From: Acidicapsa acidisoli
Lineage (GTDB): Bacteria; Acidobacteriota; Terriglobia; Terriglobales; Acidobacteriaceae
Assembly (NCBI RefSeq): GCF_025685625.1
Contig: NZ_JAGSYI010000003.1
Coordinates: 620,001-684,000, forward strand
Direction: 5' to 3'
Length of the DNA: 64,000 bases
Made by a program: the position numbers and the translations under genes
Shown here: positions 28,528-38,190 of the stretch, piece by piece
How positions within the stretch are numbered: the first letter of the stretch is position 1
Layout of the letters: each line of letters opens with the position of its first letter
The notes under the pieces: model-generated
The model's database searches: none
The model's input: the letters and a program-made list of their open reading frames with translations, nothing else
Told to the model about the DNA's origin: nothing

Positions 28528-30285
28528 ATGAGCAATCACGACGAGAAAGAGAACAACGCGCACCTCACAACCCCGACCCGCCTGACTGGCTCAGAGATCG
28601 TCTGGGCCACGCTGGTCGGCGAGGGCGTCACGGAAGTCTTCGGCTACCCTGGCGGAGCGATCCTGCCCATCTATGACGCGTTGCGCAAGTTCCCCATCCA
28701 CCACATCCTCGTGCGCCACGAGCAGGGCGCGGCGCACATGGCGGACGGCTACGCGCGCGCCAGCGGCAAGGTCGGCGTGGCCATGGCCACCAGTGGCCCC
28801 GGCGCGACCAACCTGGTTACCGGCATCGCCACCGCCATGATGGATTCCATCCCCATGGTCTGCATCACTGGCCAGGTTCCGAGCAAGGTCCTCGGCACCG
28901 ATGCCTTTCAGGAAATCGACATCACCGGCATCACACTGCCCATCACCAAGCATAATTTCCTCATCACGCGCACTCAGGACATCGCGCCAGCAATCCGCCA
29001 GGCCTTCCAGATCGCAAAATCCGGACGCCCCGGCCCGGTCCTGGTCGATATCACCAAAGACGCGCAGCAATCCGCCGCGATCTTCGACTTCGCCGCGGCT
29101 AAACCTGCGCCCTACGAGCCACACCCGATGCTCTCGGTGATGGGCACACACCTGCGCGAAGCCGCCGACCTCATCCGCACCGCCAAGCGCCCCGTCATCC
29201 TCGCCGGTCACGGCATCCTGCAATCGAACGCAGGCGAACAGATCCGCACTCTGGCCGAGCGCATGCAAATCCCCGTCGGAACGACCCTCCTTGGCCTTGG
29301 ATCATTCCCTGCCTCGCATCCCCTCAATATGGGCATGATGGGCATGCACGGCGAGTCCTGGGTCAACCACGCCATTCAGGAAGCCGACCTGCTCATCGCC
29401 TGCGGGATGCGCTTCGACGACCGCGTCATCGGCACGCCCTCGACGTATTCCCCCAACTCAAAGAAGATTCACATCGAGATCGACCCTGCCGAGATCAACA
29501 AAAACATCAAAGCCGACGTAGCGCTCGTTGGCGATCTGCGCAACGTTCTCGAACAACTGCTCCCGCTGCTCCCAGGCCGGGACGGCTCGGCGTGGCTCAA
29601 CACCATCGCCGCAAGCAAAGGCACCGCCGCCGTCCGCGACATCAAGAACCTGCCGGACAGCGGGCACCTATACGCAGCCCACGTCATGCACGACCTCTGG
29701 CGCATCACCGAAGGCCGCGCCATCGTCTCGACCGACGTAGGCCAGCACCAGATGTGGGAAGCGCAGTACTATCGCCATGACTACCCGCGCACCCTCATCA
29801 CCTCCGGCGGCCTGGGAACCATGGGCTTCGCGCTCCCATCCGGAATCGGCGCCAAAGTCGCGTGCCCGGACAAGGAAGTCTGGGTGATCGCGGGCGACGG
29901 CGGCTTCCAGATGACAGCAGCCGAGCTTGCCACCATCGTCCAGGAAAAGCTCAATGTCAACATCGCCATCATCAACAACGGCTACCTCGGCATGGTCCGC
30001 CAGTGGCAGGAGTTCTTCTACGAGAAGAACTACGAGTCCACCCCGCTCGTCAGCCCCGACTTCGTCAAGCTCGCCGACGCGCACGGCATACCAGGCCTGG
30101 CCGTTCGCACTCGGGCCGAACTCGAATCCGCAGTACAGACCGCGCGCAGCCACAACGGAGCGTTCCTGCTGAACTTCCTCGTCGAACAGGAAGACTCCGT
30201 CTACCCGATGATTCCCGCGGGTTCAGCCCTGCACGAAATGATCCGGCGACCAGACAATCCGCTGGTCGAGAAACCGCAGGACTAA
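28528..30285 (+). CDS. ilvB: Acetolactate synthase, large catalytic subunit
   Basis: 585 residues. Three thiamine-diphosphate enzyme domains: N-terminal with the catalytic Glu in VRHEQGAAHMADGYARASG, a central FAD-binding domain (200-340), and a C-terminal domain with GDGGFQMTAAELAT and NNGYLGMVRQWQEFFY binding the cofactor and magnesium. Makes acetolactate or acetohydroxybutyrate. ATG start with AAGGAAGG about 12 bases upstream. The regulatory subunit gene ilvN follows after 92 bases. Confidence 0.97.
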   Translation: MSNHDEKENNAHLTTPTRLTGSEIVWATLVGEGVTEVFGYPGGAILPIYDALRKFPIHHILVRHEQGAAHMADGYARASGKVGVAMATSGPGATNLVTGIATAMMDSIPMVCITGQVPSKVLGTDAFQEIDITGITLPITKHNFLITRTQDIAPAIRQAFQIAKSGRPGPVLVDITKDAQQSAAIFDFAAAKPAPYEPHPMLSVMGTHLREAADLIRTAKRPVILAGHGILQSNAGEQIRTLAERMQIPVGTTLLGLGSFPASHPLNMGMMGMHGESWVNHAIQEADLLIACGMRFDDRVIGTPSTYSPNSKKIHIEIDPAEINKNIKADVALVGDLRNVLEQLLPLLPGRDGSAWLNTIAASKGTAAVRDIKNLPDSGHLYAAHVMHDLWRITEGRAIVSTDVGQHQMWEAQYYRHDYPRTLITSGGLGTMGFALPSGIGAKVACPDKEVWVIAGDGGFQMTAAELATIVQEKLNVNIAIINNGYLGMVRQWQEFFYEKNYESTPLVSPDFVKLADAHGIPGLAVRTRAELESAVQTARSHNGAFLLNFLVEQEDSVYPMIPAGSALHEMIRRPDNPLVEKPQD

Positions 30286-30290
30286 TAGCG

Positions 30291-30355
30291 AGTGTGAAGT
30301 GTGCAGTGTGGAGTGTGAGAAGCAAAAACACACTTCGTACTTCACACTTCACACT
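30291..30355. repeat. 13-base inverted repeat between ilvB and ilvN
   Basis: AGTGTGAAGTGTG (30291-30303) and its exact complement CACACTTCACACT (30343-30355) flank a 39-base spacer that itself contains further GTGTG/CACAC runs. The low-complexity purine/pyrimidine strands could form a long hairpin in the ilvBN mRNA just before the ilvN start. Confidence 0.8.
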
Positions 30356-30377
30356 TGCCTTTCCCCGAAAGGCCATT

Positions 30378-30965
30378 ATGCTGCACACATTCGTAGCCTA
30401 TGTCGAAGACAAACCCGGCGTACTCACTCGGGTCGCCTCGCTCTTCCGCCGGCTTAACATCAACATCATCTCGCTCGCGGTCGGTCACAGCGAACGCCCC
30501 GGCATCTCGCGTATGACCATCGTTTGCGATGCGCCCGATCAGGCCGCAGACCGCATTCGCGCCAGTCTCTATAAGCTGGATGACGTCGTCGACGTCGATG
30601 ACATCGCCAAGGCGCCTAACGTCACCCGCGAACTTGCGCTCATCAAGGTGGCCGCAAACGCACACAACCGGTCCCACATCTTTGAGCTTGCTGAAGTCTT
30701 CCGCGCCCGCATCGTCGATCTGGCTCCGGAATCGCTGATGATCGAGATCACCGGCGTCGAAAGCAAGATCGAAGGCCTCATCCAGGTGCTTAACGAAACC
30801 GAAGACCGTGTCCTCGAAGTCTGCCGCAGCGGTAAAATGACCATGCGCCGCGGCAAGCACTCCACCGGAGTCCTCCGCGCCATGGGCGCTGGCGAACCCG
30901 ACATCCCCAAACCCGGCAATCTGCCGCTCGAAAACGGCCCGGACAACTTCGCCGACAACATCTAA
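30378..30965 (+). CDS. ilvN: Acetolactate synthase, small regulatory subunit
   Basis: 195 residues from ATG 30378 (MLHTFVAYVEDKPGVLTRVASL). N-terminal ACT domain (1-75) with EDKPGVLTRVASLFRRLN and the SLAVGHSERPGISRMTIV strand; C-terminal ALS-small domain with ALIKVAANAHNRSHIFELAE. Confers valine feedback inhibition and raises IlvB activity. The tail after residue 165 (GAGEPDIPKPGNLPLENG) is longer and less conserved than in E. coli IlvH. Confidence 0.96.
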   Translation: MLHTFVAYVEDKPGVLTRVASLFRRLNINIISLAVGHSERPGISRMTIVCDAPDQAADRIRASLYKLDDVVDVDDIAKAPNVTRELALIKVAANAHNRSHIFELAEVFRARIVDLAPESLMIEITGVESKIEGLIQVLNETEDRVLEVCRSGKMTMRRGKHSTGVLRAMGAGEPDIPKPGNLPLENGPDNFADNI

Positions 30966-30973
30966 ACCAGTGC

Positions 30974-31008
30974 GGGTGCCCCACATCTCGCTTTTGAGAT
31001 GTGGGATC
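30974..31008. repeat. 35-base hairpin repeat, copy A (between ilvN and ilvC)
   Basis: GGGTGCC followed by a 10-base-pair stem CCCACATCTC (30980-30989)/GAGATGTGGG (30996-31005), loop GCTTTT, ending GGATC. A second copy at 47504-47538 differs at three positions, two of which form one stem pair (C:G here, G:C there), so the hairpin is preserved. Placed within the operon. Confidence 0.85.
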
Positions 31009-31059
31009 GGAACAAGCCTGCTAACTTGCTAACTCGCCAATGCCGCAAAGCGGCGCTAA

Positions 31060-32109
<1,050 letters not shown>

Positions 32110-32131
32110 TCAACACGTCGCCCATCCGGAC

Positions 32132-32171
32132 CCCATCCTCACCGGCTACTCTGTTTTCCGGTAAGGATGGG
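32132..32171 (+). terminator. Hairpin after ilvC, probable end of the leu/ilv transcript
   Basis: CCCATCCT (32132-32139) pairs with AGGATGGG (32164-32171), and an inner ACCGG (32141-32145) pairs with CCGGT (32158-32162), giving a 13-pair stem with one mismatch. No strong T-run follows (GTTTGCC), so termination may be partly Rho-dependent. Confidence 0.55.
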
Positions 32172-32231
32172 TTTGCCGACATCCTTCCTTCAAAGGACAA
32201 ACGAACGAATCCTATGGCAATCAGCGATGCA

Positions 32232-32266
32232 TTGACGAACCAACCGATATTAGCTAACATAAGCTA
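32232..32266 (+). promoter_or_regulatory. Promoter and overlapping inverted repeat of the Phd/PIN module
   Basis: TTGACG (32232-32237) and TAACAT (32255-32260) are 17 bases apart. An inverted repeat TAGCT-AACATA-AGCTA (32251-32266) covers the -10 element, the expected position for autorepression by the antitoxin. Start codon at 32280. Confidence 0.6.
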
Positions 32267-32279
32267 GCAGGTTTCCGCC

Positions 32280-32528
32280 ATGCACTCAGCCACCATCTTC
32301 GAAGCCAAAACGAATCTATCTGAGCTGATTCAGCGCGCCCAACAAGGTGAAGAGATTGTCATCACCTCCGGCCGCGAACACAAGCCAGTTGCGCGGTTGG
32401 TTGCTGTCGATCCCAAACCGGCGAAGCAGCGAATTGGTTTTCTAAAAGGACAAGGTGGAATCGGCCCGGAGTTCTTCGAACCCCTGCCGGAGGATGAGCT
32501 CCGGCTTTGGAACGGCGAAGGCGAATGA
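32280..32528 (+). CDS. Phd/YefM-family antitoxin
   Basis: 82 residues. ATIFEAKTNLSELIQRAQQG and EEIVITSGREHKPVARLVAV are the canonical DNA-binding and dimerisation half of Phd/YefM antitoxins; the acidic tail (PLPEDELRLWNGEGE) would bind the toxin. The stop codon overlaps the toxin start by ATGA. Represses its own promoter in known systems; a suitable inverted repeat lies over the -10 element. Confidence 0.9.
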   Translation: MHSATIFEAKTNLSELIQRAQQGEEIVITSGREHKPVARLVAVDPKPAKQRIGFLKGQGGIGPEFFEPLPEDELRLWNGEGE

Positions 32529-32911
32529 GATTCCTGCTTGACACTCATACCTTGATTTGGGCCGTCTACAATCAGGACTCGCTCTCAACGCATGTGCGTC
32601 AAACCTTGGAGCTTTCAGACCACGAAATGATCGTATCTGCAGCCTCCGCCTGGGAGATCGCAACAAAGCATCGGCTTGGCAAATTACCCACGGCCAGAAT
32701 CCTGGCAGAAGATTTCGTGTCTGTCGTCACGCAGTCCGGTTATACCCTCCTTGCAATTTCGCCGGAACATGCGCTTCGTGCTGGACGCCTCCCGGGTAAC
32801 CATAAAGACCCATTCGATCGTATGTTGGCCGCTCAAGCAATCCACGAAGACCTCACTCTGCTGAGCAACGATGCTGATCTCGACACATTCGGCGTCCGGC
32901 GCGAGTGGTGA
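32525..32911 (+). CDS. PIN-domain ribonuclease toxin (VapC-like)
   Basis: 128 residues from ATG 32525, overlapping the antitoxin stop. PIN acidic residues are readable as Asp6 (LLDTHTLIWA), Glu in SAWEIATKHRLGKL, Asp in KDPFDRMLAAQA and the final LLSNDADL. Such toxins cleave tRNA or rRNA when freed from the antitoxin. The AWEIA plus HKDPFDR pattern is that of the PIN group normally paired with Phd-type antitoxins. Confidence 0.92.
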   Translation: MRFLLDTHTLIWAVYNQDSLSTHVRQTLELSDHEMIVSAASAWEIATKHRLGKLPTARILAEDFVSVVTQSGYTLLAISPEHALRAGRLPGNHKDPFDRMLAAQAIHEDLTLLSNDADLDTFGVRREW

Positions 32912-33074
32912 TCAGGCCCTCAACTTAGGTCTAAATCAAATCCTTGGCGAAAGCCGCTCCCATCTCGGGAACCCCAGCATCCAATTCTTCGTAATCCACA
33001 CATCGCACCACCTGCCGAAACCCGCCATTCAATTCATCCGATAAACTGAGGATTGTGCAGAAAGGGCCGACGCA

Positions 33075-34544
33075 ATGCAGACCGTGATTCCCCCGTCCAT
33101 GATTCCGGAAACGCCCACACCTCTGGGCGAAGTCATGGCGGCCATCGATCGCATTCCCCCGCTGCAAGGCCTGCCCGCCGATCAACGCGAGTGGCTGGCG
33201 CGACGCGGGCAAGAGGTCCGGGCCAAGGCCGGCGATGTCCTCTTTGAAGAGGGTGATCCCGCTGAGCAGATGATGCTGATCCTCAAAGGCGAACTCCATG
33301 TCCGCCGCACGCGCAACGGAGCGATGGCGCTCTTTATCGGCCGCAGTGGCCAGATGACCGGAGTCCTGCCTTTCTCCCGCATGACCAGCTATGGCGGCCA
33401 GGGCTTTGCGGCCTCGGACGTGTGGGCGATCATCTACCACAAATCCATGTTTCCGGAGATACTCGAGGTCATTCCCTCGTTCGGCCAGCGGGTTGTTTCG
33501 ACCCTCCTCGACCGCGTCCGGGAAGTCACCCGCATCGAACAGCAAAGCGAGAAGCTTACCGCGCTGGGCAAACTGGCTGGCAATCTCGCCCACGAGCTGA
33601 ACAATCCATCCTCCGCTGCGCAGCGGGCCGCCGGCGGCATCCTCACTGAACTGCACTCCATCGGCGACGGGCGCTATCGGCTCGTCGCTCTATGCCTCAC
33701 CCCTGAGCAGGTTCTGGCCGTGCAGAATTGGGAACGCGACGTGCGCGCACGCTCGCAGGCCGCGCTCCTTGCCGATCAGGTCGAGGTAGCCGCGCTCGAA
33801 GATGAAATCAGAGGGTGGATCGACCGTCACAGCAGCCGCGAGGCCTGGCCGGTGGCTCCCGACCTCGCCGAACTCGGCGTCGCAGCGGCCGACCTTGACC
33901 CGCTTCTCGGCTTTCTCGATCCAAACGCAATTCAGGTCGTCCTAGAGCAGTTCGCCTCCACCCTGCGCGCCGAGCACTACGCCCAGGCCATGCTGAGTTC
34001 GACCAGCCGCATCTTCGACCTCATCAGCGCCATCAAGACGTATTCCTACATGGATCGCGCCCCGATTCTCGAGGTGGACGTACCTGCCGGGCTCGACGCT
34101 ACGCTGCAAATGCTCCAGTCGCGCATGGGGAAGATCAATGTCATACGCGAGTACGAGCCGGAGCTGCCCACCATCAGCGCCTACGGCAGCGAACTGAACC
34201 AGGTGTGGACGATCCTGATCGAGAACGCCATCGACGCCCTCGCAAAAATCGACCGCAGCAAGAACCCCGAGAAAAAGGGTTGCCTTCGCGTCGTCTGCAA
34301 GCTTGAGGGTGACATGATTCTGGTGGAAGTCTGGAACGACGGTCCCGACATTCCCAAGGAGTTGCAGGACCGTATCTTCGAGCCATTCTTCACCACCAAG
34401 CCGCCCGGTCAGGGCCTGGGACTGGGGCTCGACAACGCGACACGCATCGTGCGCAAGCATCGCGGGCATCTGGGCGTGCGTTCCGAAGACGGCGCAACCT
34501 GCTTCCGGGTGCGCCTTCCGCTCAATCAGCTGCAAGCCTATTAA
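33075..34544 (+). CDS. Histidine kinase with N-terminal cyclic-nucleotide-binding-like domain
   Basis: 489 residues, no membrane segment. Residues about 25-150 form a cNMP-binding-like barrel (DVLFEEGDPAEQMMLILKGE, LPFSRMTSYGGQGFAASDVW). A coiled segment leads to a phosphoacceptor helix GKLAGNLAHELNNPSSAAQR with His173, then a variable helical insert (about 190-330), an ATPase domain with N-box TILIENAIDAL and G-boxes VEVWNDGPDIP and GQGLGLGLDNATRIV. The cap lacks the classical PRAAT phosphate cassette, so the ligand may not be cAMP. No response regulator gene is adjacent. Similar orphan kinases often sit next to FAD-dependent or thioredoxin-like genes elsewhere; none is seen here. Confidence 0.9.
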   Translation: MQTVIPPSMIPETPTPLGEVMAAIDRIPPLQGLPADQREWLARRGQEVRAKAGDVLFEEGDPAEQMMLILKGELHVRRTRNGAMALFIGRSGQMTGVLPFSRMTSYGGQGFAASDVWAIIYHKSMFPEILEVIPSFGQRVVSTLLDRVREVTRIEQQSEKLTALGKLAGNLAHELNNPSSAAQRAAGGILTELHSIGDGRYRLVALCLTPEQVLAVQNWERDVRARSQAALLADQVEVAALEDEIRGWIDRHSSREAWPVAPDLAELGVAAADLDPLLGFLDPNAIQVVLEQFASTLRAEHYAQAMLSSTSRIFDLISAIKTYSYMDRAPILEVDVPAGLDATLQMLQSRMGKINVIREYEPELPTISAYGSELNQVWTILIENAIDALAKIDRSKNPEKKGCLRVVCKLEGDMILVEVWNDGPDIPKELQDRIFEPFFTTKPPGQGLGLGLDNATRIVRKHRGHLGVRSEDGATCFRVRLPLNQLQAY

Positions 34545-34570
34545 ACTCCCAACGTTTGCAAGCAAAAGAA

Positions 34571-34603
34571 ATCGAGACAGGTCGCTCAATCCCCTGTCCC
34601 GAT
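34571..34603. terminator. Bidirectional terminator-like hairpin between kinase and M16 protease genes
   Basis: ATCGAGACAGG (34571-34581) pairs with CCTGTCCCGAT (34593-34603) except for one A-C mismatch; 11-base loop. Located between convergent genes, with a T-run (CTTTTTTGGG) at 34621-34630 on the plus strand. Confidence 0.55.
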
Positions 34604-34631
34604 TCCATGTTTCACCGCTGCTTTTTTGGGA

Positions 34632-37484
34632 TTACTGCTTAACCAGATCCCCGCTTTCGTCCCGGATCTCAATCGGTCCCAGGTTGAGCTTTTCCAGATC
34701 CGGCTGGATCTTGGCCCGGTCGCCCACCGCAACCACAATCAGGTTCTGCGGATGGATGTAATCCTGAGCAGCCTTCGCTACCGCCTCCGGAGTCACCGCC
34801 TCAAAGGCAGACGGCAGCTTCTGAAAGTAATCGTTGGGCAGTCCATAGACAAATAGCTGCGACATCAGCGCCGATTCATTGCCGACAGTCTCAAACTCGC
34901 CCGGCAGCGAGCGCAGTGCATTGTCTTTCGCAAGCTTGAGTTCATCCGGAGTTGCAGGATCGGTATGAATCCGATTCAGCTCCGAGAAAAGCTCCCGCGC
35001 AGCTGGACCGGTAACGTCCGTTCGTACCTGAGCGCCTGAGAAGGACGGTCCTCCGCCCCGATAGAACATGAATCCCGAGAAGGCTCCGTACGTAAAGCCA
35101 TTCTTCTCACGGAGATTCATATTGATGCGGCTAGAGAACAGGCCTCCGAGAATGCTGTTCATTTCAGTCACGGCCGGGTAGTCCGGTGAGTTGCGCGGCA
35201 CGCCGAGGCCAAAGGCAATCAACGTAGTCTGCGGCGATCCCGGCTTGTCCACCAGTACGATCTTGCGCTCCGGTGCGCTCGGCGCAGGGGGAAGATGGGT
35301 CTCCGATGCGTTTCCGGTCGCGGCCCAGCCGCCGAAGTATTTGTCCGCCATACGCTTCGCTTCCGACTCCGTGAAATCGCCGGCCAGGATCAGCGCGGCG
35401 TCTTTAGGGGTGTAATGCGCGGCCCAGAACGAGGAAAGATCCGTCTGCGTCGTCGCCTTCACCGAGGCGGTTGTCCCAACTGCCCGGAAACCGTAGGGCT
35501 GTTCGCCGTAAACCGCCTTCTGTCCTACGCGAAGGGCAGAAAGCACCGGATGATCCCCTTCCTGAAGAATAGCCACCAGCCGCTGCTTGCGAATGCGCTC
35601 TACCTCCTCAGCCTTGAAGGCCGGATGCAGCGCCGCATCGGCAAGCAGTTCCATCGCGCCGCTGGTATTGTTGCTCAGCGCTCCTACGGACATCGTCGCA
35701 GAATCCATCGTCGCGTTCGACCCGAGGTTCGCACCGATCTGTGCGACATCGTTGGCCAGTTGCGTGGACGACCGCGTCGTCGTTCCCTCTGTCAACATGC
35801 GAGCCGCAAAGGCCGCGAGGCCCGGCTTATCGGTGGGATTATTCTCACCCCCGGCAAGCGTCACCAGCGAAGCGCTCATCACCGGCAGCGCGTGCTCCTC
35901 AATCAAATAGACCTTCATCCCGTTGGCAGCGGTAAACGTCTTTGGAGTCGGCAAGTGCAGCGTCGGCTCCGGCCCCGGCTTGGGAGCATCCTTGCGCCAG
36001 TTCTGCGCCGTCTCAAACTCCGGCGTATACGGCGGAACAACCTTGACGTTGGCGTCCGTATCCTCGGGGCTGCGCGGAACATCGTCCGTAACCTTCTTGC
36101 CGGAGACGCAATAGACCACTACGCGTTGATTTTTGCCAAATACTGTTTGTCCAACCTGCTTCACGCTGGCCGTGGTTACCGCTTCATACCGCGCCACATC
36201 CTTGGGAAGATAGCCCGGATCATGCAGGTACTGGTTGTAGCGATCCATCATGTCGGCCACGCCGCCAAAGCCGCCCAGCCGCTGCAATCCCTGGATCAAC
36301 CCGGAGAGCAGCTTGTTCCGCGCCCGGTTCAGTTCGGCCTGCGTCGGCCCCTCGGTACGCAGCGCCTCCACTTCCTTGTCGAATGCGGCCTCCAGATCTT
36401 CGAGCTTCACTCCGGGGCGCGCCAGAATGTCGCATTGCGCAATCGACGTCACCATCTTGGACTGGTTGTTACAGGTCACACTCTGTGCCACCTGGGTCTC
36501 GTATACCAGCTTCTGATAGAGCCGGCTGACCTTGCCACCGCCGAGAATACTGAGAAACATATCCGCATCGGCATCGCCGGGTTTATACGCTTCCGGCGTA
36601 AGCCATGCGACCGTCAACCGCGGAAGTTGCACCGTATCGGTCACTGTCACGCGGCGCTCGGTGGTGATCGGCGGAGTCTCGACCTTGATCTTTTCCACCG
36701 CTGGACCGGTCGGAATTGGCGCGAAGAACTTAGCGACCTTGTCCTTGATCGTGGCTGCGTCAAAGTCGCCCACAATCGCAATGCTCGCATTGTTCGGCGT
36801 GTAGAAGCGATGGAAGAAATCCCGCACGTCGAGCAGCCGCGCTGCCTCAACATCGGCATGCGAGCCGATAATATTGCCGTAGTAGGGATGGCCCTTGGGA
36901 AACAGCAGATGCCCCATCGCCTCGTCGGCCACGTCGTAAGGCTGGCCTTCATCCTGCCGCAACTCATTGCGGACTACGTCGCGCTGGTTGGTCAGCTTGG
37001 CGCGATCCAGCGTCTCAAGCAGAAAGCCCATGCGATCGCTCTCGAGCCAGAGAGCCAGATCGAGCTGGTTGCTCGGAACCGTCTCGAAATAGTTGGTCCG
37101 GTCGTAGTCCGTCGTTCCGTTGATGTCCGTCGCGCCTACGCCTTCCAGGTACTTGATGTGCGCCTTTTCGCCCACATGCTCCGAACCCTCGAACATCATG
37201 TGCTCAAAGAGGTGCGCAAATCCTGTGCGACCAACCTTTTCATTGACCGGGCCCACGTGATACCAGAGATCCACGGCCACCAGCGGAAGTCGATGATCTT
37301 CCCGGAGAATCACCTCAAGGCCATTCGGCAGTGTGTACTTCTCGTACTTGAGATCGGGAACCTTCAGCGGAGCGGCAGCAGGCTCAGCAGCGGCCAGAGC
37401 CTGCATGCTGAAAAACGCTGTCATGGCCAGCGCCGCAATCTGCAGCATTCCGCTGCGCCAGTGGTCAAAAGCCTTGTTCTTCAT
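34632..37484 (-). CDS. Secreted M16-family zinc metallopeptidase, two-domain
   Basis: 950 residues with a signal peptide (1-32, ending MQALAAAEP). Two M16 halves: the first carries the inverted zinc motif HLFEH at 91-95 in GRTGFAHLFEHMMFEGSEHVG and is catalytic; the second half (from about 500) has AAFAARMLTEGT at the equivalent place without the motif and forms the closed clam-shell. The RGG-x-SF segment near 845 is typical of the second half. Probably degrades peptides in the periplasm. ATG start with GGAG six bases upstream. Transcribed alone. Confidence 0.95.
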   Translation of the reverse strand: MKNKAFDHWRSGMLQIAALAMTAFFSMQALAAAEPAAAPLKVPDLKYEKYTLPNGLEVILREDHRLPLVAVDLWYHVGPVNEKVGRTGFAHLFEHMMFEGSEHVGEKAHIKYLEGVGATDINGTTDYDRTNYFETVPSNQLDLALWLESDRMGFLLETLDRAKLTNQRDVVRNELRQDEGQPYDVADEAMGHLLFPKGHPYYGNIIGSHADVEAARLLDVRDFFHRFYTPNNASIAIVGDFDAATIKDKVAKFFAPIPTGPAVEKIKVETPPITTERRVTVTDTVQLPRLTVAWLTPEAYKPGDADADMFLSILGGGKVSRLYQKLVYETQVAQSVTCNNQSKMVTSIAQCDILARPGVKLEDLEAAFDKEVEALRTEGPTQAELNRARNKLLSGLIQGLQRLGGFGGVADMMDRYNQYLHDPGYLPKDVARYEAVTTASVKQVGQTVFGKNQRVVVYCVSGKKVTDDVPRSPEDTDANVKVVPPYTPEFETAQNWRKDAPKPGPEPTLHLPTPKTFTAANGMKVYLIEEHALPVMSASLVTLAGGENNPTDKPGLAAFAARMLTEGTTTRSSTQLANDVAQIGANLGSNATMDSATMSVGALSNNTSGAMELLADAALHPAFKAEEVERIRKQRLVAILQEGDHPVLSALRVGQKAVYGEQPYGFRAVGTTASVKATTQTDLSSFWAAHYTPKDAALILAGDFTESEAKRMADKYFGGWAATGNASETHLPPAPSAPERKIVLVDKPGSPQTTLIAFGLGVPRNSPDYPAVTEMNSILGGLFSSRINMNLREKNGFTYGAFSGFMFYRGGGPSFSGAQVRTDVTGPAARELFSELNRIHTDPATPDELKLAKDNALRSLPGEFETVGNESALMSQLFVYGLPNDYFQKLPSAFEAVTPEAVAKAAQDYIHPQNLIVVAVGDRAKIQPDLEKLNLGPIEIRDESGDLVKQ

Positions 37485-37767
37485 GGAATCTCCGCAACAC
37501 GTTAATAGACAAAGTTCTCATTTACCGCATACGCAAGTTCGGCTCCCGCCGGTTCCGCCAATCTTCACCGGACACACACGCTCCGGAGCGAGTTCTGCCT
37601 GAAAAAATACGAATCCAGAGTTTTTGGATAAGGATGAGACGCCGTAGCGGAGAATCGGAAATCGAATCGAATCGCGAAAACACACTTCCGGCGACGAAAC
37701 CTGCGGATTCGGCACGTTGCCTAGACGACGCAAACTCCGCGGGAGATCTCTGATGATCCTGCGGCAG

Positions 37768-38052
37768 CTACTTCTCGACTTCCACTCCCCGCCAGAAAGC
37801 GACGTGATTCTTGATCTTGCGCGCCGCCGGCTTTGGGTCCGGATAGTACCACGCGGCGTCAGGATTCTCCTGACCGTCGCTGAAGAGAGAGTAGTAGCGC
37901 GCCTGTCCCTTCCAGGGGCAAGTCGAGGTGGTAGAACTGGGACGGAAAAACTCCCGCTTCAAAGACGACTCCGGGAAGTACACATTTCCTTCAACCGTTT
38001 CGTAGCTTTCACTTTCGGCAATGACGATGCCGTTCCATACTGCCTTGGCCAT
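37768..38052 (-). CDS. DUF427 family protein
   Basis: 94 residues from ATG 38052 (MAKAVWNGIVIAESESYETV); a longer open frame upstream crosses a hairpin and lacks similarity. Family motifs VEGNVYFPESSLKREFF, TTSTCPWKGQARYYS and the C-terminal AWYYPDPKPAARKIKNHVAF are all present. DUF427 proteins form a small cone-like beta fold with a conserved TxCPWKG pocket; their biochemical role is unknown. Confidence 0.92.
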   Translation of the reverse strand: MAKAVWNGIVIAESESYETVEGNVYFPESSLKREFFRPSSTTSTCPWKGQARYYSLFSDGQENPDAAWYYPDPKPAARKIKNHVAFWRGVEVEK

Positions 38053-38130
38053 GTTCTTAATAACGTCCAATCCTGTTTTTTGGTTCCCGAAAACCGGAGC
38101 CAGAGAGGTAGAAATCACATTGTTGGATGC

Positions 38131-38173
38131 GCCTTTGAGCCGGATCGCAAAACTTCCGATCCGGCTCAAAGGC
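38131..38173 (-). terminator. 17-base-pair hairpin between two minus-strand genes
   Basis: GCCTTTGAGCCGGATCG (38131-38147) is the exact complement of 38157-38173, loop of nine bases. It lies 17 bases after the stop codon of the small secreted protein gene on the minus strand and upstream of the DUF427 gene. No T-run follows, but the stability suggests termination or mRNA end protection. Confidence 0.7.
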
Positions 38174-38190
38174 TGAATACTCGATTGGCC

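Noticed and set aside
35295-37505. Open frame of more than 700 codons opposite the M16 protease gene
   Set aside because: It mirrors the codon pattern of the protease gene, is rich in Arg/His/Leu/Gln, has no recognisable domain or ribosome-binding site, and the protease frame itself has clear family motifs.
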